Below are positions 46,334 through 55,410 of a DNA stretch of 64,000 nucleotides, piece by piece. This DNA comes from Rhodopirellula sp. (GTDB taxonomy: Bacteria > Planctomycetota > Planctomycetia > Pirellulales > Pirellulaceae), in NCBI GenBank assembly GCA_003513555.1, contig DOPG01000129.1, forward strand, positions 1-64,000. The letters run 5' to 3'. A model generated the notes under the pieces. The model saw nothing but the letters and a program-made list of their open reading frames with translations. It was not told the DNA's origin and did no database searches. How positions within the stretch are numbered: the stretch's first letter is position 1; the number at the start of each line of letters is the position of its first letter. Both the position numbers and the translations under genes were made by a program.

Positions 46334-48166
46334 TTAACTGGACGACGCGTTAGAACTTGCCATCCGCTTTGCTGCTACCATCTCGTGGTATTGGAGACGG
46401 AGGTTTTTAAGCCAGAAAATGAGATAGACATTGGCCACAATCGAAATCAGCAACAGTCCGTTGAACAGCGGCTGAGTTGTGACTGATTCTGTTTCGATCA
46501 CCTGAGTTTCGGTAATTCGGGGTATGCTGCCTGCGGTTGAGGCTAATGGTTCGCCCTGAATCTGAGTTGGTTTCCCGTTACTTGTGGGATGACTAAATTT
46601 TGATGCTCCTTCATTTAGCATATCCGTGCGTTGACGCGTCGCTGTATTCCCAATCGCATTGTCTGGGCGAATATTCGTCATGTGGTTCGCTGTTTGGTTT
46701 GCGAATGTCCCCCCAAAACCCGCTGCTCCGGTCGGCTGTACCTGCTGGTTGAGTCGTTGACCATGGTTCATTCCAGAAACGGTCGCAATACGTTGCCCTG
46801 CGCGATCAACGGGTTGCCCAAAAGCATCCACCGACCATGCACCAGCAGCCACCTGTGCCGCCGACAGTCGGGCGTCAGGTCTCGACCCGGGGAAACCTGA
46901 CGTTGTATTACTCGGAGCAGCGGACCCGGTCGTTGGATAGGCAGTGGCGGACGGGTGACTGAAAGATGGCGAAGGATTCGCGCCGAAGCGACCGATTGGC
47001 GGTTGCCCGACGGGTACGCCTACTACAGCCTGTCCTGATGAGGTAGAACGCATCGAATTCAAACTGTTCGAAGTACTTCCTTCACGGGTAGGGCGAGACG
47101 CAGTGGAACCCGCCCCAAAGCCTGTTGCGGTGTTGGGATTAGCAGTGAGGTTTCTACTAAAAATACTATCCGTCGTTGGTACGTTCGCAAATCCCGGTGT
47201 CCCAGCATTCGTTGTTGATCGCGGCACTGTGGGAGAGGCAGTTTGAGCTGTGCGACCGGCATTCGCTGCTGTTATTCCAACTGGTGTCCGCCCAAAGGTG
47301 TCGGTTGGCAACAACGGACTCACGCCGGTACTACCACCCAGCCCTGACGCGACCGTATTCGCTGCAGCCCCCGAGTTGACACCTAAGACCGAGGGGGTTG
47401 ATGCTGTCGCTGCTGGAGCCGTTGTGGGCAGTGGAAACTGCCCCCAATTGGTGGTGCGAGTAGCAGCGTCACGCGACGAAACCGGCGGAACTGCTCGCGT
47501 GGAAGTAGCAGCCGTTGGATTGGCAGCAGTGGAACGAGCAGTTGCCACGCCGGCGGCCCCCGTAAACGGCGGAACGGAAAATGAGGGCGGGCCTGCTACC
47601 GTGGTTGACGGCAATGTCGTTCCATTCGTCGCACCCAACGCAGAGGCTGCGGGGTTGATGGGGCGACCAGCACGATCCACGTTCTGCGTTAACGTCTGTC
47701 CTGCTTCAGCTAATGAAGGTGGAACCGATGGAAAGCTGAATCCTGAGCCAGTCGCATTAGAATTATCTGGCTTCCGCACTGTGATCACCCGAGAGTTACC
47801 AGCCGCATGTAAAACGCAGCCTGCCGAATCACTGACAAGCGCAGGGATGGCGACAGGGGATGAGTCGTCTGCCTGCTGCAACTGCCTAGCATTCGCGTTG
47901 GCTGTTCTTGTTGTTTCGCGAACACTTGTGTTACCAACAACAGTAACGTCCGAAACAGGATAGTAGACTGCCACATCATGCCCACACGCCTGGACCGCCC
48001 GAGCTTCCCTTTCCTGCAGGCTGTTATCCAAATCGCTGGAAGCGGACAAACGGGCATCAGAGAAACGCTGAACATCAACGGTCTGAAAACCACAAACGTT
48101 GAGGTGAGGCTGGGCACTCAACGTGCCGAACAAGGTCACCATCAGTAGCACTGGGACTGCGCCCAT
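46334..48166 (-). CDS. Low-complexity Ser/Thr/Ala/Pro-rich exported protein with C-terminal membrane anchor
   Basis: 610 residues from ATG 48166, no family recognised. Residues 1-19 are a signal peptide or anchor (VPVLLMVTLFGTLSAQP). A short Cys-containing N-terminal domain (about 20-135: NVCGFQT, VQACGHDVAVYYP, AGCVLHAAG) is followed by some 380 residues dominated by S, T, A, G, P, N and Q, surely disordered. Near the end, ESVTTQPLFNGLLLISIVANVYLIFWLKNLRLQ is one transmembrane helix, followed by a short basic tail (AAKRMASSNASSS) predicted to be cytoplasmic. The layout suggests a periplasmic tether or stalk anchored by its C-terminus. It lies downstream of a cysteine desulfurase gene with a 172-base gap. 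Confidence 0.72.
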   Translation of the reverse strand: MGAVPVLLMVTLFGTLSAQPHLNVCGFQTVDVQRFSDARLSASSDLDNSLQEREARAVQACGHDVAVYYPVSDVTVVGNTSVRETTRTANANARQLQQADDSSPVAIPALVSDSAGCVLHAAGNSRVITVRKPDNSNATGSGFSFPSVPPSLAEAGQTLTQNVDRAGRPINPAASALGATNGTTLPSTTVAGPPSFSVPPFTGAAGVATARSTAANPTAATSTRAVPPVSSRDAATRTTNWGQFPLPTTAPAATASTPSVLGVNSGAAANTVASGLGGSTGVSPLLPTDTFGRTPVGITAANAGRTAQTASPTVPRSTTNAGTPGFANVPTTDSIFSRNLTANPNTATGFGAGSTASRPTREGSTSNSLNSMRSTSSGQAVVGVPVGQPPIGRFGANPSPSFSHPSATAYPTTGSAAPSNTTSGFPGSRPDARLSAAQVAAGAWSVDAFGQPVDRAGQRIATVSGMNHGQRLNQQVQPTGAAGFGGTFANQTANHMTNIRPDNAIGNTATRQRTDMLNEGASKFSHPTSNGKPTQIQGEPLASTAGSIPRITETQVIETESVTTQPLFNGLLLISIVANVYLIFWLKNLRLQYHEMVAAKRMASSNASSS

Positions 48167-48338
48167 CGTTCAATCCTTGAATGATGCTTATGAGTCGCGG
48201 TCTTGCCAAGTGCTATCCAGCACAACAAACCACGAGGATTTTGCATGAATGGTAGCGTCGTGGCCCACGCCCGGTAAAGAGAGATTTTTTCCCGCTGTTG
48301 ACTCTTGCGGTGCGGGTCACCAGCCAGGTAACGCGTGC

Positions 48339-49508
48339 TCAACTTGCCAATGCAAGCAATTTGGAATGACCATTCAACAACATTTCACAAGCTGTTTGGA
48401 TATCCTGCAACTGAGTGAATCGCCCTACACCAAACCTGGCGCTACGGCGGGCGGTCGACTCGTCGATTCCCAACGCAGTCAAGACGTGGCTGGGCGCAGA
48501 ATGTGCCGCACTGCAAGCCGAACCGCTGCTGAACGCGATCTGAGGCACCGCTGACATCCACGCCTGCCCTTCAATTGCTGGCAACGCAAGATTTAGATTT
48601 CCCGGCAATCGACGTTCCCGCCCGAAATCTGGCCCATTCAGACGCAAACCCTTGATATGTGAGTTCAAGGTATTCCACATTTGGTCACGTAGCTGGGCGA
48701 CACGATCATTATGTTCAGCCATTCCATCGTTACAAAGCTGCATCGCAGTCGCCATGCCAATGATTCCAGCAGGGTTCATTGTCCCACTTCGAATTCCACG
48801 CTGCTGACCTCCTCCCACGATTTGCGGACTCAGTCGGACCCTTCGGTTGGAATTACCAACCATCAGCAATCCTGTTCCTTTGGGACCGTACAACTTGTGG
48901 GCAGTGGCACTCAAGAGATCAATATCCACATCAATCATATCGACTGGAATACGCCCCACTGCTTGGGTCGCATCGCTATGCAAAAGTGCTCCGCGATCAT
49001 GGCACAGACCAGCGATTTCTTTCATGGGTGCAATGGCACCTATTTCGTTATTGGCCCACATCACCGAAACGAGAGCGGTATCATCATCAATTGCTTCTTC
49101 GAGTTTCTGCAAGTCAACAATCCCGGCATTAGCCGAACCGCTCTGTTGGACTGGGACGTGAGTTACTCGAAAGCCGCAATTTTTAAGATCCGCGAACACA
49201 TCCAGCACGGCAGGATGTTCGGTGGTCACCGTAACAATGTGCCGGCGTTTTTGACGTGGGTGCAGACACATTCCGCGAATCGCCAAGTTGTTACTTTCAG
49301 TAGCTCCACTCGTCATGACCACGGAATCAACGGGAGCATTAAGCAATTTAGCAATTTGGTTAACTGCTTTTTCCATGGCCTGATGCGATTCCACTCCAAG
49401 CGAATGACTGCTGTGTGGATTGCCATAGTGGTCTGAGAGCCAAGGCACCATCGCATCCACAACTCGCGGATCGCATCGAGTCGTGGCATGGTTATCGAGA
49501 TAAATCAT
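48339..49508 (-). CDS. Cysteine desulfurase (NifS/IscS family)
   Basis: 389 residues from ATG 49508. A PLP-dependent class V aminotransferase fold: MIYLDNHATT start, TSGATESNNLAI, TEHPAVLD, NNEIGAI, HSDATQAVGR, PLP lysine K205 in SATAHKLYGPKG, and active-site Cys332 in SSGSACSA. It moves sulfur from cysteine to iron-sulfur clusters or tRNA thiolation. No iscU, iscA or mnmA is adjacent, so the acceptor is unclear; the Cys loop resembles the group I (NifS/IscS) type. It is downstream of the Nudix-like gene (95-base gap) on the same strand. Confidence 0.93.
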   Translation of the reverse strand: MIYLDNHATTRCDPRVVDAMVPWLSDHYGNPHSSHSLGVESHQAMEKAVNQIAKLLNAPVDSVVMTSGATESNNLAIRGMCLHPRQKRRHIVTVTTEHPAVLDVFADLKNCGFRVTHVPVQQSGSANAGIVDLQKLEEAIDDDTALVSVMWANNEIGAIAPMKEIAGLCHDRGALLHSDATQAVGRIPVDMIDVDIDLLSATAHKLYGPKGTGLLMVGNSNRRVRLSPQIVGGGQQRGIRSGTMNPAGIIGMATAMQLCNDGMAEHNDRVAQLRDQMWNTLNSHIKGLRLNGPDFGRERRLPGNLNLALPAIEGQAWMSAVPQIAFSSGSACSAAHSAPSHVLTALGIDESTARRSARFGVGRFTQLQDIQTACEMLLNGHSKLLALAS

Positions 49509-49603
49509 TTTGCCGACCTGTGAATAAACTCATGCAACTTCAAATTGCCGTTGGGACGTTTCATGCAAAGTGGCTGAAAACCGGGAAAGCCACTCACATG
49601 AGA

Positions 49604-50215
49604 TCACGAGTACAATGCATCAATCGCGAGCTGCGTCCAAGTTTCCAAGCGATCCCATTCAGCTCGCAAAGCATCAATGGTCATGAATCCTCCCTCTGCC
49701 AAATCTGCTTCATTACTGGAAACATCTGGAGTCTGGAGTACGAAACGATGCACCACACCCAAATGTACTTTGCCAACATCATTGGAGGGATCATAAATCA
49801 ATCCTTCTCGCGTTTCGCTGTACTCAGAATCCAGGCAAACCTCTTCTGCCAACTCACGCTGCATCCCGGTTGTATAAGGATCTGCACCTTCTGCTGAATC
49901 TTCCCGGCTAATGTGACCACCAATTCCAACGCTACGCTTGGCGTGCAAGCGAGATTCCCCACCCCCCCCTCCACGTGTATAAGTGAAAAGCCGGATCACT
50001 CCGTCACCGTCCGTCCATTCAAGCAGGACATACGGAATTAATTGTTTATAGGATGGGTCGGTCTCCATTGCGCCCCGAGGCTGAAATGACAGTTCCTGAC
50101 TTCCTAAAATTGGCACGAGAAACTTATCAACATCAGATTCAAAACCTATGATCGTCCCGATCTGCGCAATCACGGACTCTGGAATAACTAGAATATGTTC
50201 TTCTGGAACGGACAA
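49604..50215 (-). CDS. Nudix-like hydrolase family protein
   Basis: 203 residues from ATG 50215. After about 60 N-terminal residues, PYVLLEWTDGDGVIRLFTYTRG leads to VGIGGHI and a degenerate Nudix box ending MQRELAEEVCLD (E121, E124, E125 as REUxEE). The spacing from the Gly-Gly-His to REL is longer than the canonical G-x5-E-x7, so a small insertion or divergence is present. Function is probably hydrolysis of a nucleoside-diphosphate derivative, but the substrate is unknown. The coding strand has a run of eight G (49962-49969) encoding part of a Gly-rich loop (RGGGGGE), which could be slippage-prone. Cysteine desulfurase follows. Confidence 0.75.
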   Translation of the reverse strand: MSVPEEHILVIPESVIAQIGTIIGFESDVDKFLVPILGSQELSFQPRGAMETDPSYKQLIPYVLLEWTDGDGVIRLFTYTRGGGGGESRLHAKRSVGIGGHISREDSAEGADPYTTGMQRELAEEVCLDSEYSETREGLIYDPSNDVGKVHLGVVHRFVLQTPDVSSNEADLAEGGFMTIDALRAEWDRLETWTQLAIDALYS

Positions 50216-50538
50216 TGAACTCTCCTTTGTGAGATAAATGGCACGTTTAACGGGCAGGTTGATTTCGCGGGTTCAGTTAATTGTGATTTCATGGCTCGCA
50301 TTGAGCACGGTGGTAGAAAAATCACCCAAACAGTGGATCTGTGATCCTTAGCATCGCTGATTTGGTTTCAGCGTTCACCCCCCTTTTAGTTTTTTGGCTC
50401 TGAATGCACCCTGCTGCTTTCCAACCAACTGCAAGGCATGACGATACGCCGCAGCATTGGCAAGACTCGATTCAAACACAACTGAAGGCTTCGTGAGCGA
50501 TCGAGGCAATTGCATCTTTAAACCCCGAGGATCAAAGC
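50216..50538. other. Intergenic region between divergent genes
   Basis: About 320 bases between the Nudix-like gene (minus) and the Gfo/Idh/MocA gene (plus). I see no tRNA, no strong hairpin and no convincing promoter pair. Small plus and minus ORFs around 50375-50572 have no family features. Confidence 0.3.
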
Positions 50539-51663
50539 ATGAATCAGAAAAAAAACGAAAAGACGATTTCAAGGCGTTTGATGATGGGACGGGGATTCAC
50601 GGCGAGCGCTGGCTTGATGACATCTGGTTTGCTTCCCAAAGCTCATGGAACACTGCCAGCAGCACCGCGAATTCGCATCGGCCAAATTGGAACAAGCCAT
50701 CCTCATGCGTCCGGAAAACTTGCAGCGATCCGTGGACTTGATGACATTTTCGAACTGGTGGGTGTGGTCGAACCAAATGAAGTCCAGCGGAGAAACGTTG
50801 CCGGCAAGGATGTTTATCGTGATGTCACATGGATGAGCCAGAAAGACTTGCTGAATAGCGATGTTGCGGCGATTGCCGTCGAAACCCAAGTCTCGCAACT
50901 TGTGCCAACCGCGATGCAATGTCTGGCCGCGGGCAAACACATACACTTGGACAAACCAGCAGGAATGTCATTGCCAGCCTGCCGCGCGATGCACCAACAA
51001 GCAAAGCAAAAAAACGTCACGATTCAAATGGGCTATATGCTTCGATATAATCCGGCATTTGTGCTGTTATTTGATATCATCAAGAAAGGCTGGCTTGGTC
51101 GCATCACTGAGGTGACTGCTGAAATGGGGAAATTGGCCAACGATTCCCTGCGACAGGAACTAAGCGAATTCTCTGGCGGTGGAATGTTTGAACTCGCCTG
51201 TCACTTGATCGATGCCATGGTAACAATCTTGGGACGCCCCGAAAAAATCACAGCCCATAACCGAAGCAGCTATCCGAACAAAGATAGTTTTCTGGACAAT
51301 CAACTTGCAGTATTTGATTACCCACACGCAATAGCGACTGTGCGGTGCAATCATATTGATCCCTTTGGGTTTCCGAGACGCCATTTTCATGTGGTTGGCC
51401 AGCAGGGAGCATTTCTAATCAATCCATTGGAACCCCCGCGAGTCAGGCTCGCATTTGATCAGCCAAGAGGCCAATACAAAAAGGGGTTTCAGGACGTTGA
51501 GATACCAACATCCGGTGGTCGCTACGATGCCGAATTCGAGGATCTCGCCAACGTGATCCGTGGCAAAAAAGAATTGGCATGGAACTCAGAACATGATGTA
51601 ACTGTTCAAGAATCAGTATTGTTGGCAAGCGGAATGAAACTGGCCCCCAACTCAACAGAATAA
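50539..51663 (+). CDS. Gfo/Idh/MocA-family oxidoreductase, probably Tat-exported
   Basis: 374 residues from ATG 50539. The N-terminus has SRRLMMGRGFTASAGLMTSGLL, a twin-arginine-like signal, giving an exported oxidoreductase as is common in planctomycetes. The Rossmann segment starts RIRIGQIGTSHPHA, then HIHLDKPAGMSL carries the EKP-type motif in DKP form, and QMGYMLRYNPAF begins the C-terminal domain; GGGMFELACHLIDAM supplies the conserved Asp/His. It probably oxidises or isomerises a sugar derivative with NAD(P); the substrate is unknown. No operon partner is evident. Confidence 0.88.
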   Translation: MNQKKNEKTISRRLMMGRGFTASAGLMTSGLLPKAHGTLPAAPRIRIGQIGTSHPHASGKLAAIRGLDDIFELVGVVEPNEVQRRNVAGKDVYRDVTWMSQKDLLNSDVAAIAVETQVSQLVPTAMQCLAAGKHIHLDKPAGMSLPACRAMHQQAKQKNVTIQMGYMLRYNPAFVLLFDIIKKGWLGRITEVTAEMGKLANDSLRQELSEFSGGGMFELACHLIDAMVTILGRPEKITAHNRSSYPNKDSFLDNQLAVFDYPHAIATVRCNHIDPFGFPRRHFHVVGQQGAFLINPLEPPRVRLAFDQPRGQYKKGFQDVEIPTSGGRYDAEFEDLANVIRGKKELAWNSEHDVTVQESVLLASGMKLAPNSTE

Positions 51664-52209
51664 CGATGCAAAGGAAGGTAGAGACGGTTGTCGCACACAT
51701 TGAGGAACTGCCACCAGCACGACGCACGATCACCACCGGCATTACTAAAACGGGATATCAATACGATCCCAAGGAACCGTTATTTTGCATTGTTTTTCAT
51801 GATAAAAATCGTTGGTAACTTTTAACTTTGCGTTCAGAACCCAAGCAGCGATGAAAACACATGGTTTCATCAGGCTTGGAAAGCAACGATCAAAAAGATA
51901 AACATGGGAAATTCCTTTGTGAGGTTCGAGAATACAGACGACCTTGCACCGCAAGTTGATCGCAAGAACTGTAAAGCGACTGTCGGTTGATCCTTACCTC
52001 GACTATGAATCGGTGATCAAAGCCAGGCAACCGTCTCAAGAACAACGAAATAAAAACCTCTTCACCGTCTGCGAAGACGATCACACGTCAATGAAAGAAG
52101 ACGACATCGGCTAGAAAACCGGGCAATGCGGGAAAAAAAGAAGGACGTTTGAAAACGAAGTAGCAAATCCAACGGATGGCACAGGACGGAAAACAACCTT
52201 GTCCTCGCA
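51664..52209. other. Intergenic region between convergent genes
   Basis: About 545 bases between the oxidoreductase (plus) and ruvB (minus). Short minus ORFs at 51745-51954 and 51890-52084 have no protein-family character, and the base composition is more AT-rich than its neighbours. No hairpin with a T tract, tRNA or repeat was seen. Confidence 0.3.
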
Positions 52210-53235
52210 TCAGCCAGTGGCACTCGGCGGAAGCCGCTTCAGGTGCATATACGCTTTGTCAGTCGCAATGCGGCCTCGACGCGTGCGCACGATTAGCTCA
52301 CTGCGCAGCAAAAATGGCTCAACTTCATCCTCCAGCGTATCGCCACTGACATTCATCGTATGGGCTATCGCTTCCAGTCCGGCGGGCCCACCTGCAAAGA
52401 CCCGAATCAGCGTGTCCAGATAGCCACGATCCTGTTTATCAAGCCCCAGCACATCAATCCCAATCATATCGAGTGCTGCTGTCGTGACGGTGTCACTTAC
52501 TTTCCCATTCGCTTTGCTCTGCGCATAATCACGAACCCAAAGCAAGCGATTGTTGGCCAACCGAGGAGTGCTCCTACTGCGTGCTGCGATCACGCTTGCC
52601 GATGGATCATCGACGGGAATTTCCAGTTTCACAGAGTTGCGTCGCACTATCTCGCAAAGCTCTGGCTCGGTGTACCACCCCAAGTGTTCGCGAATCTGAA
52701 AACGGTCTCTCAACGGCGCACTCAGCATCCCAGCCCGCGTCGTCGCCCCAATCAGCGTGAATGGCCTTAATTCATAGTTGAGAGTGCGAGCACTGACTCC
52801 TTCGCCCAAAACAATATCGATCCGGTAGTCTTCCATAGCGGTGTAGAGGTATTCCTCGACTGCCTTGGGAACGCGGTGAATTTCATCAATGAATAGGACG
52901 CTGCCCTCAGACAAATTGGTGAGATAAGGAAGAAGATCTTTGGGAGCTTTCAGACCGGCACCATTGGCCATCTGGACGACCGTCTCCATTTCCGCTGGAA
53001 TCACGGTCGCGAAAGTGGTCTTTCCGAGTCCCGGTGGGCCGTCAAACAGAATGTGTCCCAAGGGTTCACCGCGTTGTCGGGCTGCCTCGATCGCAATCTT
53101 AAGCCTCTCGATCACATCACGCTGGCCGACCATTTCGTCCATGCGTTTGGGACGCAGGGAGCCATCCTGCTCTCGAGGCACAGGAGCCTCCGAGGTCTCA
53201 GGATCAGATTGTTGGTAAACTGCTTCTCGTGCCAT
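52210..53235 (-). CDS. ruvB: Holliday junction branch migration ATPase RuvB
   Basis: 341 residues from ATG 53235. It reads LRPKRMDEMVGQRDV, Walker A GPPGLGKTT, FIDEIHRVPKAVEEYLYTAMEDYRIDIVLGEG (Walker B, DEIH), LIGATTRAG (sensor 1) and PLRDRFQI (arginine finger), with the C-terminal winged helix ending RTRRGRIATDKAYMHL. It drives branch migration of recombination intermediates with RuvA, and RuvC is the usual resolvase; neither is in this window. The Walker A flank (FATVIPAEMETVVQMANGAGLKAPKDL) and DRFQ (usually DRFG) depart from the E. coli form, probably lineage variation. Its divergent partner is bioA. Confidence 0.95.
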   Translation of the reverse strand: MAREAVYQQSDPETSEAPVPREQDGSLRPKRMDEMVGQRDVIERLKIAIEAARQRGEPLGHILFDGPPGLGKTTFATVIPAEMETVVQMANGAGLKAPKDLLPYLTNLSEGSVLFIDEIHRVPKAVEEYLYTAMEDYRIDIVLGEGVSARTLNYELRPFTLIGATTRAGMLSAPLRDRFQIREHLGWYTEPELCEIVRRNSVKLEIPVDDPSASVIAARSRSTPRLANNRLLWVRDYAQSKANGKVSDTVTTAALDMIGIDVLGLDKQDRGYLDTLIRVFAGGPAGLEAIAHTMNVSGDTLEDEVEPFLLRSELIVRTRRGRIATDKAYMHLKRLPPSATG

Positions 53236-53313
53236 CGATGTCTCACTCCGTTGGTTGCGGACACCTTAGTTTTAGCGGTTTCCTGCACCGATGCGAACCG
53301 CAAATGCCCCTAA

Positions 53314-54717
53314 ATGAATGGATCTATGACGAACCCCGCTGAACCACAAGTCGCTCACTGGCATGGTTTTACGCAGATGGCAGACCATGATTCACTGGTC
53401 ATCGACCGGGGTGAAGGGTGTTGGCTCACCACCACTGACGGCCAAAAACTCTTCGATGGGGTTTCCAGTCTCTGGTGCAATGTGCACGGACACCGGCATG
53501 TCAAATTGGATTCCGCCATTCGGGAACAACTCCAACGGGTCGCACATGTCACCACGTTGGGTATGTCCTGCCAAACCACGGACGATCTTGCAAAGCGTCT
53601 TACGGAACTGACTCCGGGAGATTTGGGGCATGTTTTCTTCAGCAGCGATGGCTCCTCAGCAGTCGAAGCAGCATTAAAGATGTCGTTTCAGTATTGGCAA
53701 CAGCGGGAAGATCCAAGGCCCAAGAAGACAAGGTTTCTGGCGTTAGGATCCGCCTACCACGGCGATACGACAGGTGCCGTTTCCCTCGGCGGGATTAAAT
53801 ATTTCCACCAGCTTTTTTCGCCAATTCTCTTCTCGCCCGTTCGTGGCCCCATCCCCTGCAGCTATCGAGTCCCTGCTGAAATCGATGTGACTCCGCTTGA
53901 ACACTACACCAATGAAATCAAGGTGCTGCTTGAGAAACACCATGAGGAGCTGGCTGCGATGGTAATGGAACCGTTGGTTCAGGGGGCAGCAGGCATGATC
54001 ACTCACCCCGCGGGTTTGCTGCGAAACCTGAGGGAACTTTGTGACCACTACAACGTGCTATTGATTTGCGATGAAGTAGCAACAGGATTCGGTCGGACCG
54101 GAAAAATGTTTGCCTGCGAACATGAATCCGTGACGCCAGACATTCTGTGCATCGGAAAGGGTCTGACAGGAGGCTATCTCCCTATGGCTGCTACGGTGGC
54201 TCGCCCTCATGTTTTCAATGCATTTTTAGCACGGGCCAGTGATTCACGACAGTTTTTTCATGGTCACACATTTGGAGGCAACCCGCTGGCGGCGGCGGCG
54301 GCAATGGCCTCGCTGGATTTGCTGACAGAACCTTCCTGCCTCGATCGCGTTTCAGAGAAGGGTGAATATCTACGAAACCGGATAATCAGCGAACTGTCAG
54401 ACCAACCACATGTCGGTGACATCCGCGGCCGGTGTATGATGTTGGGGATTGAACTCGTCGCTGACCGTGCAACGCGTCGACCTTTTCCAGCAGAATTTCA
54501 GTTAGGTCGATCTGTTTGCCGCCGGACAGTTCGCAATGGTGTCTGGATCCGACCTTTAGGTGATGTGATTATTTTGATGCCTCCCCTGATCGCTACGGAG
54601 GCTGAACTTGACATCCTCGCGACCGTCGTCACAGAGTCAATCAAGGCAGAAACGGCGAATCTCATCGAGCAGAACGACTCCATCTCATCTGACGCATCAA
54701 TAACTCACCATGAATGA
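53314..54717 (+). CDS. bioA: Adenosylmethionine-8-amino-7-oxononanoate aminotransferase
   Basis: 467 residues from ATG 53314. A PLP class III aminotransferase of the BioA type: SLWCNVHGHRHVKLDSAI, GSSAVEAALKMSFQYW, AYHGDTTGAVSLGG, EPLVQGAAGM, ICDEVATGFGRTGKMFACEHESVTPDILCIGKGLTGGYLP (PLP lysine in IGKG) and HGHTFGGNPLAAAAAMASLDLL. It makes 7,8-diaminopelargonate in biotin synthesis. The stop overlaps the ATG of the ECF sigma gene by eight bases in a different frame. Other bio genes are absent. Confidence 0.92.
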   Translation: MNGSMTNPAEPQVAHWHGFTQMADHDSLVIDRGEGCWLTTTDGQKLFDGVSSLWCNVHGHRHVKLDSAIREQLQRVAHVTTLGMSCQTTDDLAKRLTELTPGDLGHVFFSSDGSSAVEAALKMSFQYWQQREDPRPKKTRFLALGSAYHGDTTGAVSLGGIKYFHQLFSPILFSPVRGPIPCSYRVPAEIDVTPLEHYTNEIKVLLEKHHEELAAMVMEPLVQGAAGMITHPAGLLRNLRELCDHYNVLLICDEVATGFGRTGKMFACEHESVTPDILCIGKGLTGGYLPMAATVARPHVFNAFLARASDSRQFFHGHTFGGNPLAAAAAMASLDLLTEPSCLDRVSEKGEYLRNRIISELSDQPHVGDIRGRCMMLGIELVADRATRRPFPAEFQLGRSVCRRTVRNGVWIRPLGDVIILMPPLIATEAELDILATVVTESIKAETANLIEQNDSISSDASITHHE

Positions 54718-55300
54718 CCAAATCGAAGACGAGGACAACCCAACGGTCGACGTGACCGATCCCGCCATCGTTGCGGAGTACGAGCCGTACCTTCGAATGC
54801 TTGCACGAATCCAACTGCGTCGAGCATTTCAAGCAAAAGTAGGAGCCAGCGACATGGTGCAACAAGCCATGCTTCAGGCAGTTCAAGGATTCGATGGATT
54901 CCGAGGTTCCACCGAGGCGGAATTGCGAGGCTGGTTGCGTCAAATCTTGGCGCACCATATCTGTCACCTCGATCGCGACATGCATCGCGACAAAAGAGAT
55001 GTCCGCCGCGAGCAGTCCATGGAACAAAAGCTGGCGAATTCTTCTTTGCGACTCGAGGGTTTACTGGCCGGACAATCTCCGACACCCAGCCAAAATGTAA
55101 TGCTCGGAGAAAATGTTATCCAAATGGCAGAAGCGGTGGAAAACCTGCCCGATTCCCAAAGAGAAGCCATTCGCCTGCACTACCTTGAGGGCCTGAAATT
55201 GTCAGAGGTTGCGGAAATCACAGGGAAAACAAGTGGGGCGATCGCCGGTCTCTTGCATCGAGGCATGAAAACACTTCGCCAGCAATTGGGGGACCATTAA
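54710..55300 (+). CDS. ECF-type RNA polymerase sigma factor
   Basis: 196 residues from ATG 54710, overlapping the end of bioA by eight bases. Sigma region 2 spans about 20-90 ([58 protein letters not shown]) and region 4 about 135-190 ([48 protein letters not shown]). No sigma 1.1 or 3 domain is present, and the length fits ECF factors, probably the planctomycete sub-group. No anti-sigma or kinase gene is adjacent, so the signal it reports is unknown. The overlap suggests shared transcription with bioA. Confidence 0.92.
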   Translation: MNDQIEDEDNPTVDVTDPAIVAEYEPYLRMLARIQLRRAFQAKVGASDMVQQAMLQAVQGFDGFRGSTEAELRGWLRQILAHHICHLDRDMHRDKRDVRREQSMEQKLANSSLRLEGLLAGQSPTPSQNVMLGENVIQMAEAVENLPDSQREAIRLHYLEGLKLSEVAEITGKTSGAIAGLLHRGMKTLRQQLGDH

Positions 55301-55410
55301 GGCGGCAGGACAAGGCTGACGGTGGTGAGGCTGAGAGGCACACTACGTCAATCGACCAGATTCGTATATCTTCACGACTCCTGTTCCCCACGCAGATCGA
55401 CAAGCTTCCC

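Noticed and set aside
47250..47963. 237-codon plus ORF opposite the low-complexity gene
   Set aside because: Both strands are low complexity here, but the minus frame has a signal peptide and a C-terminal membrane anchor; the plus frame has neither.
48711..49436. 241-codon plus ORF opposite the cysteine desulfurase
   Set aside because: Shadow of a gene with full PLP and Cys active-site motifs.
52210..53235. RuvB departures from the E. coli sequence (DRFQ, altered Walker A flank)
   Set aside because: Catalytic motifs remain intact and the changes look like lineage variation, so I did not list them as a finding.
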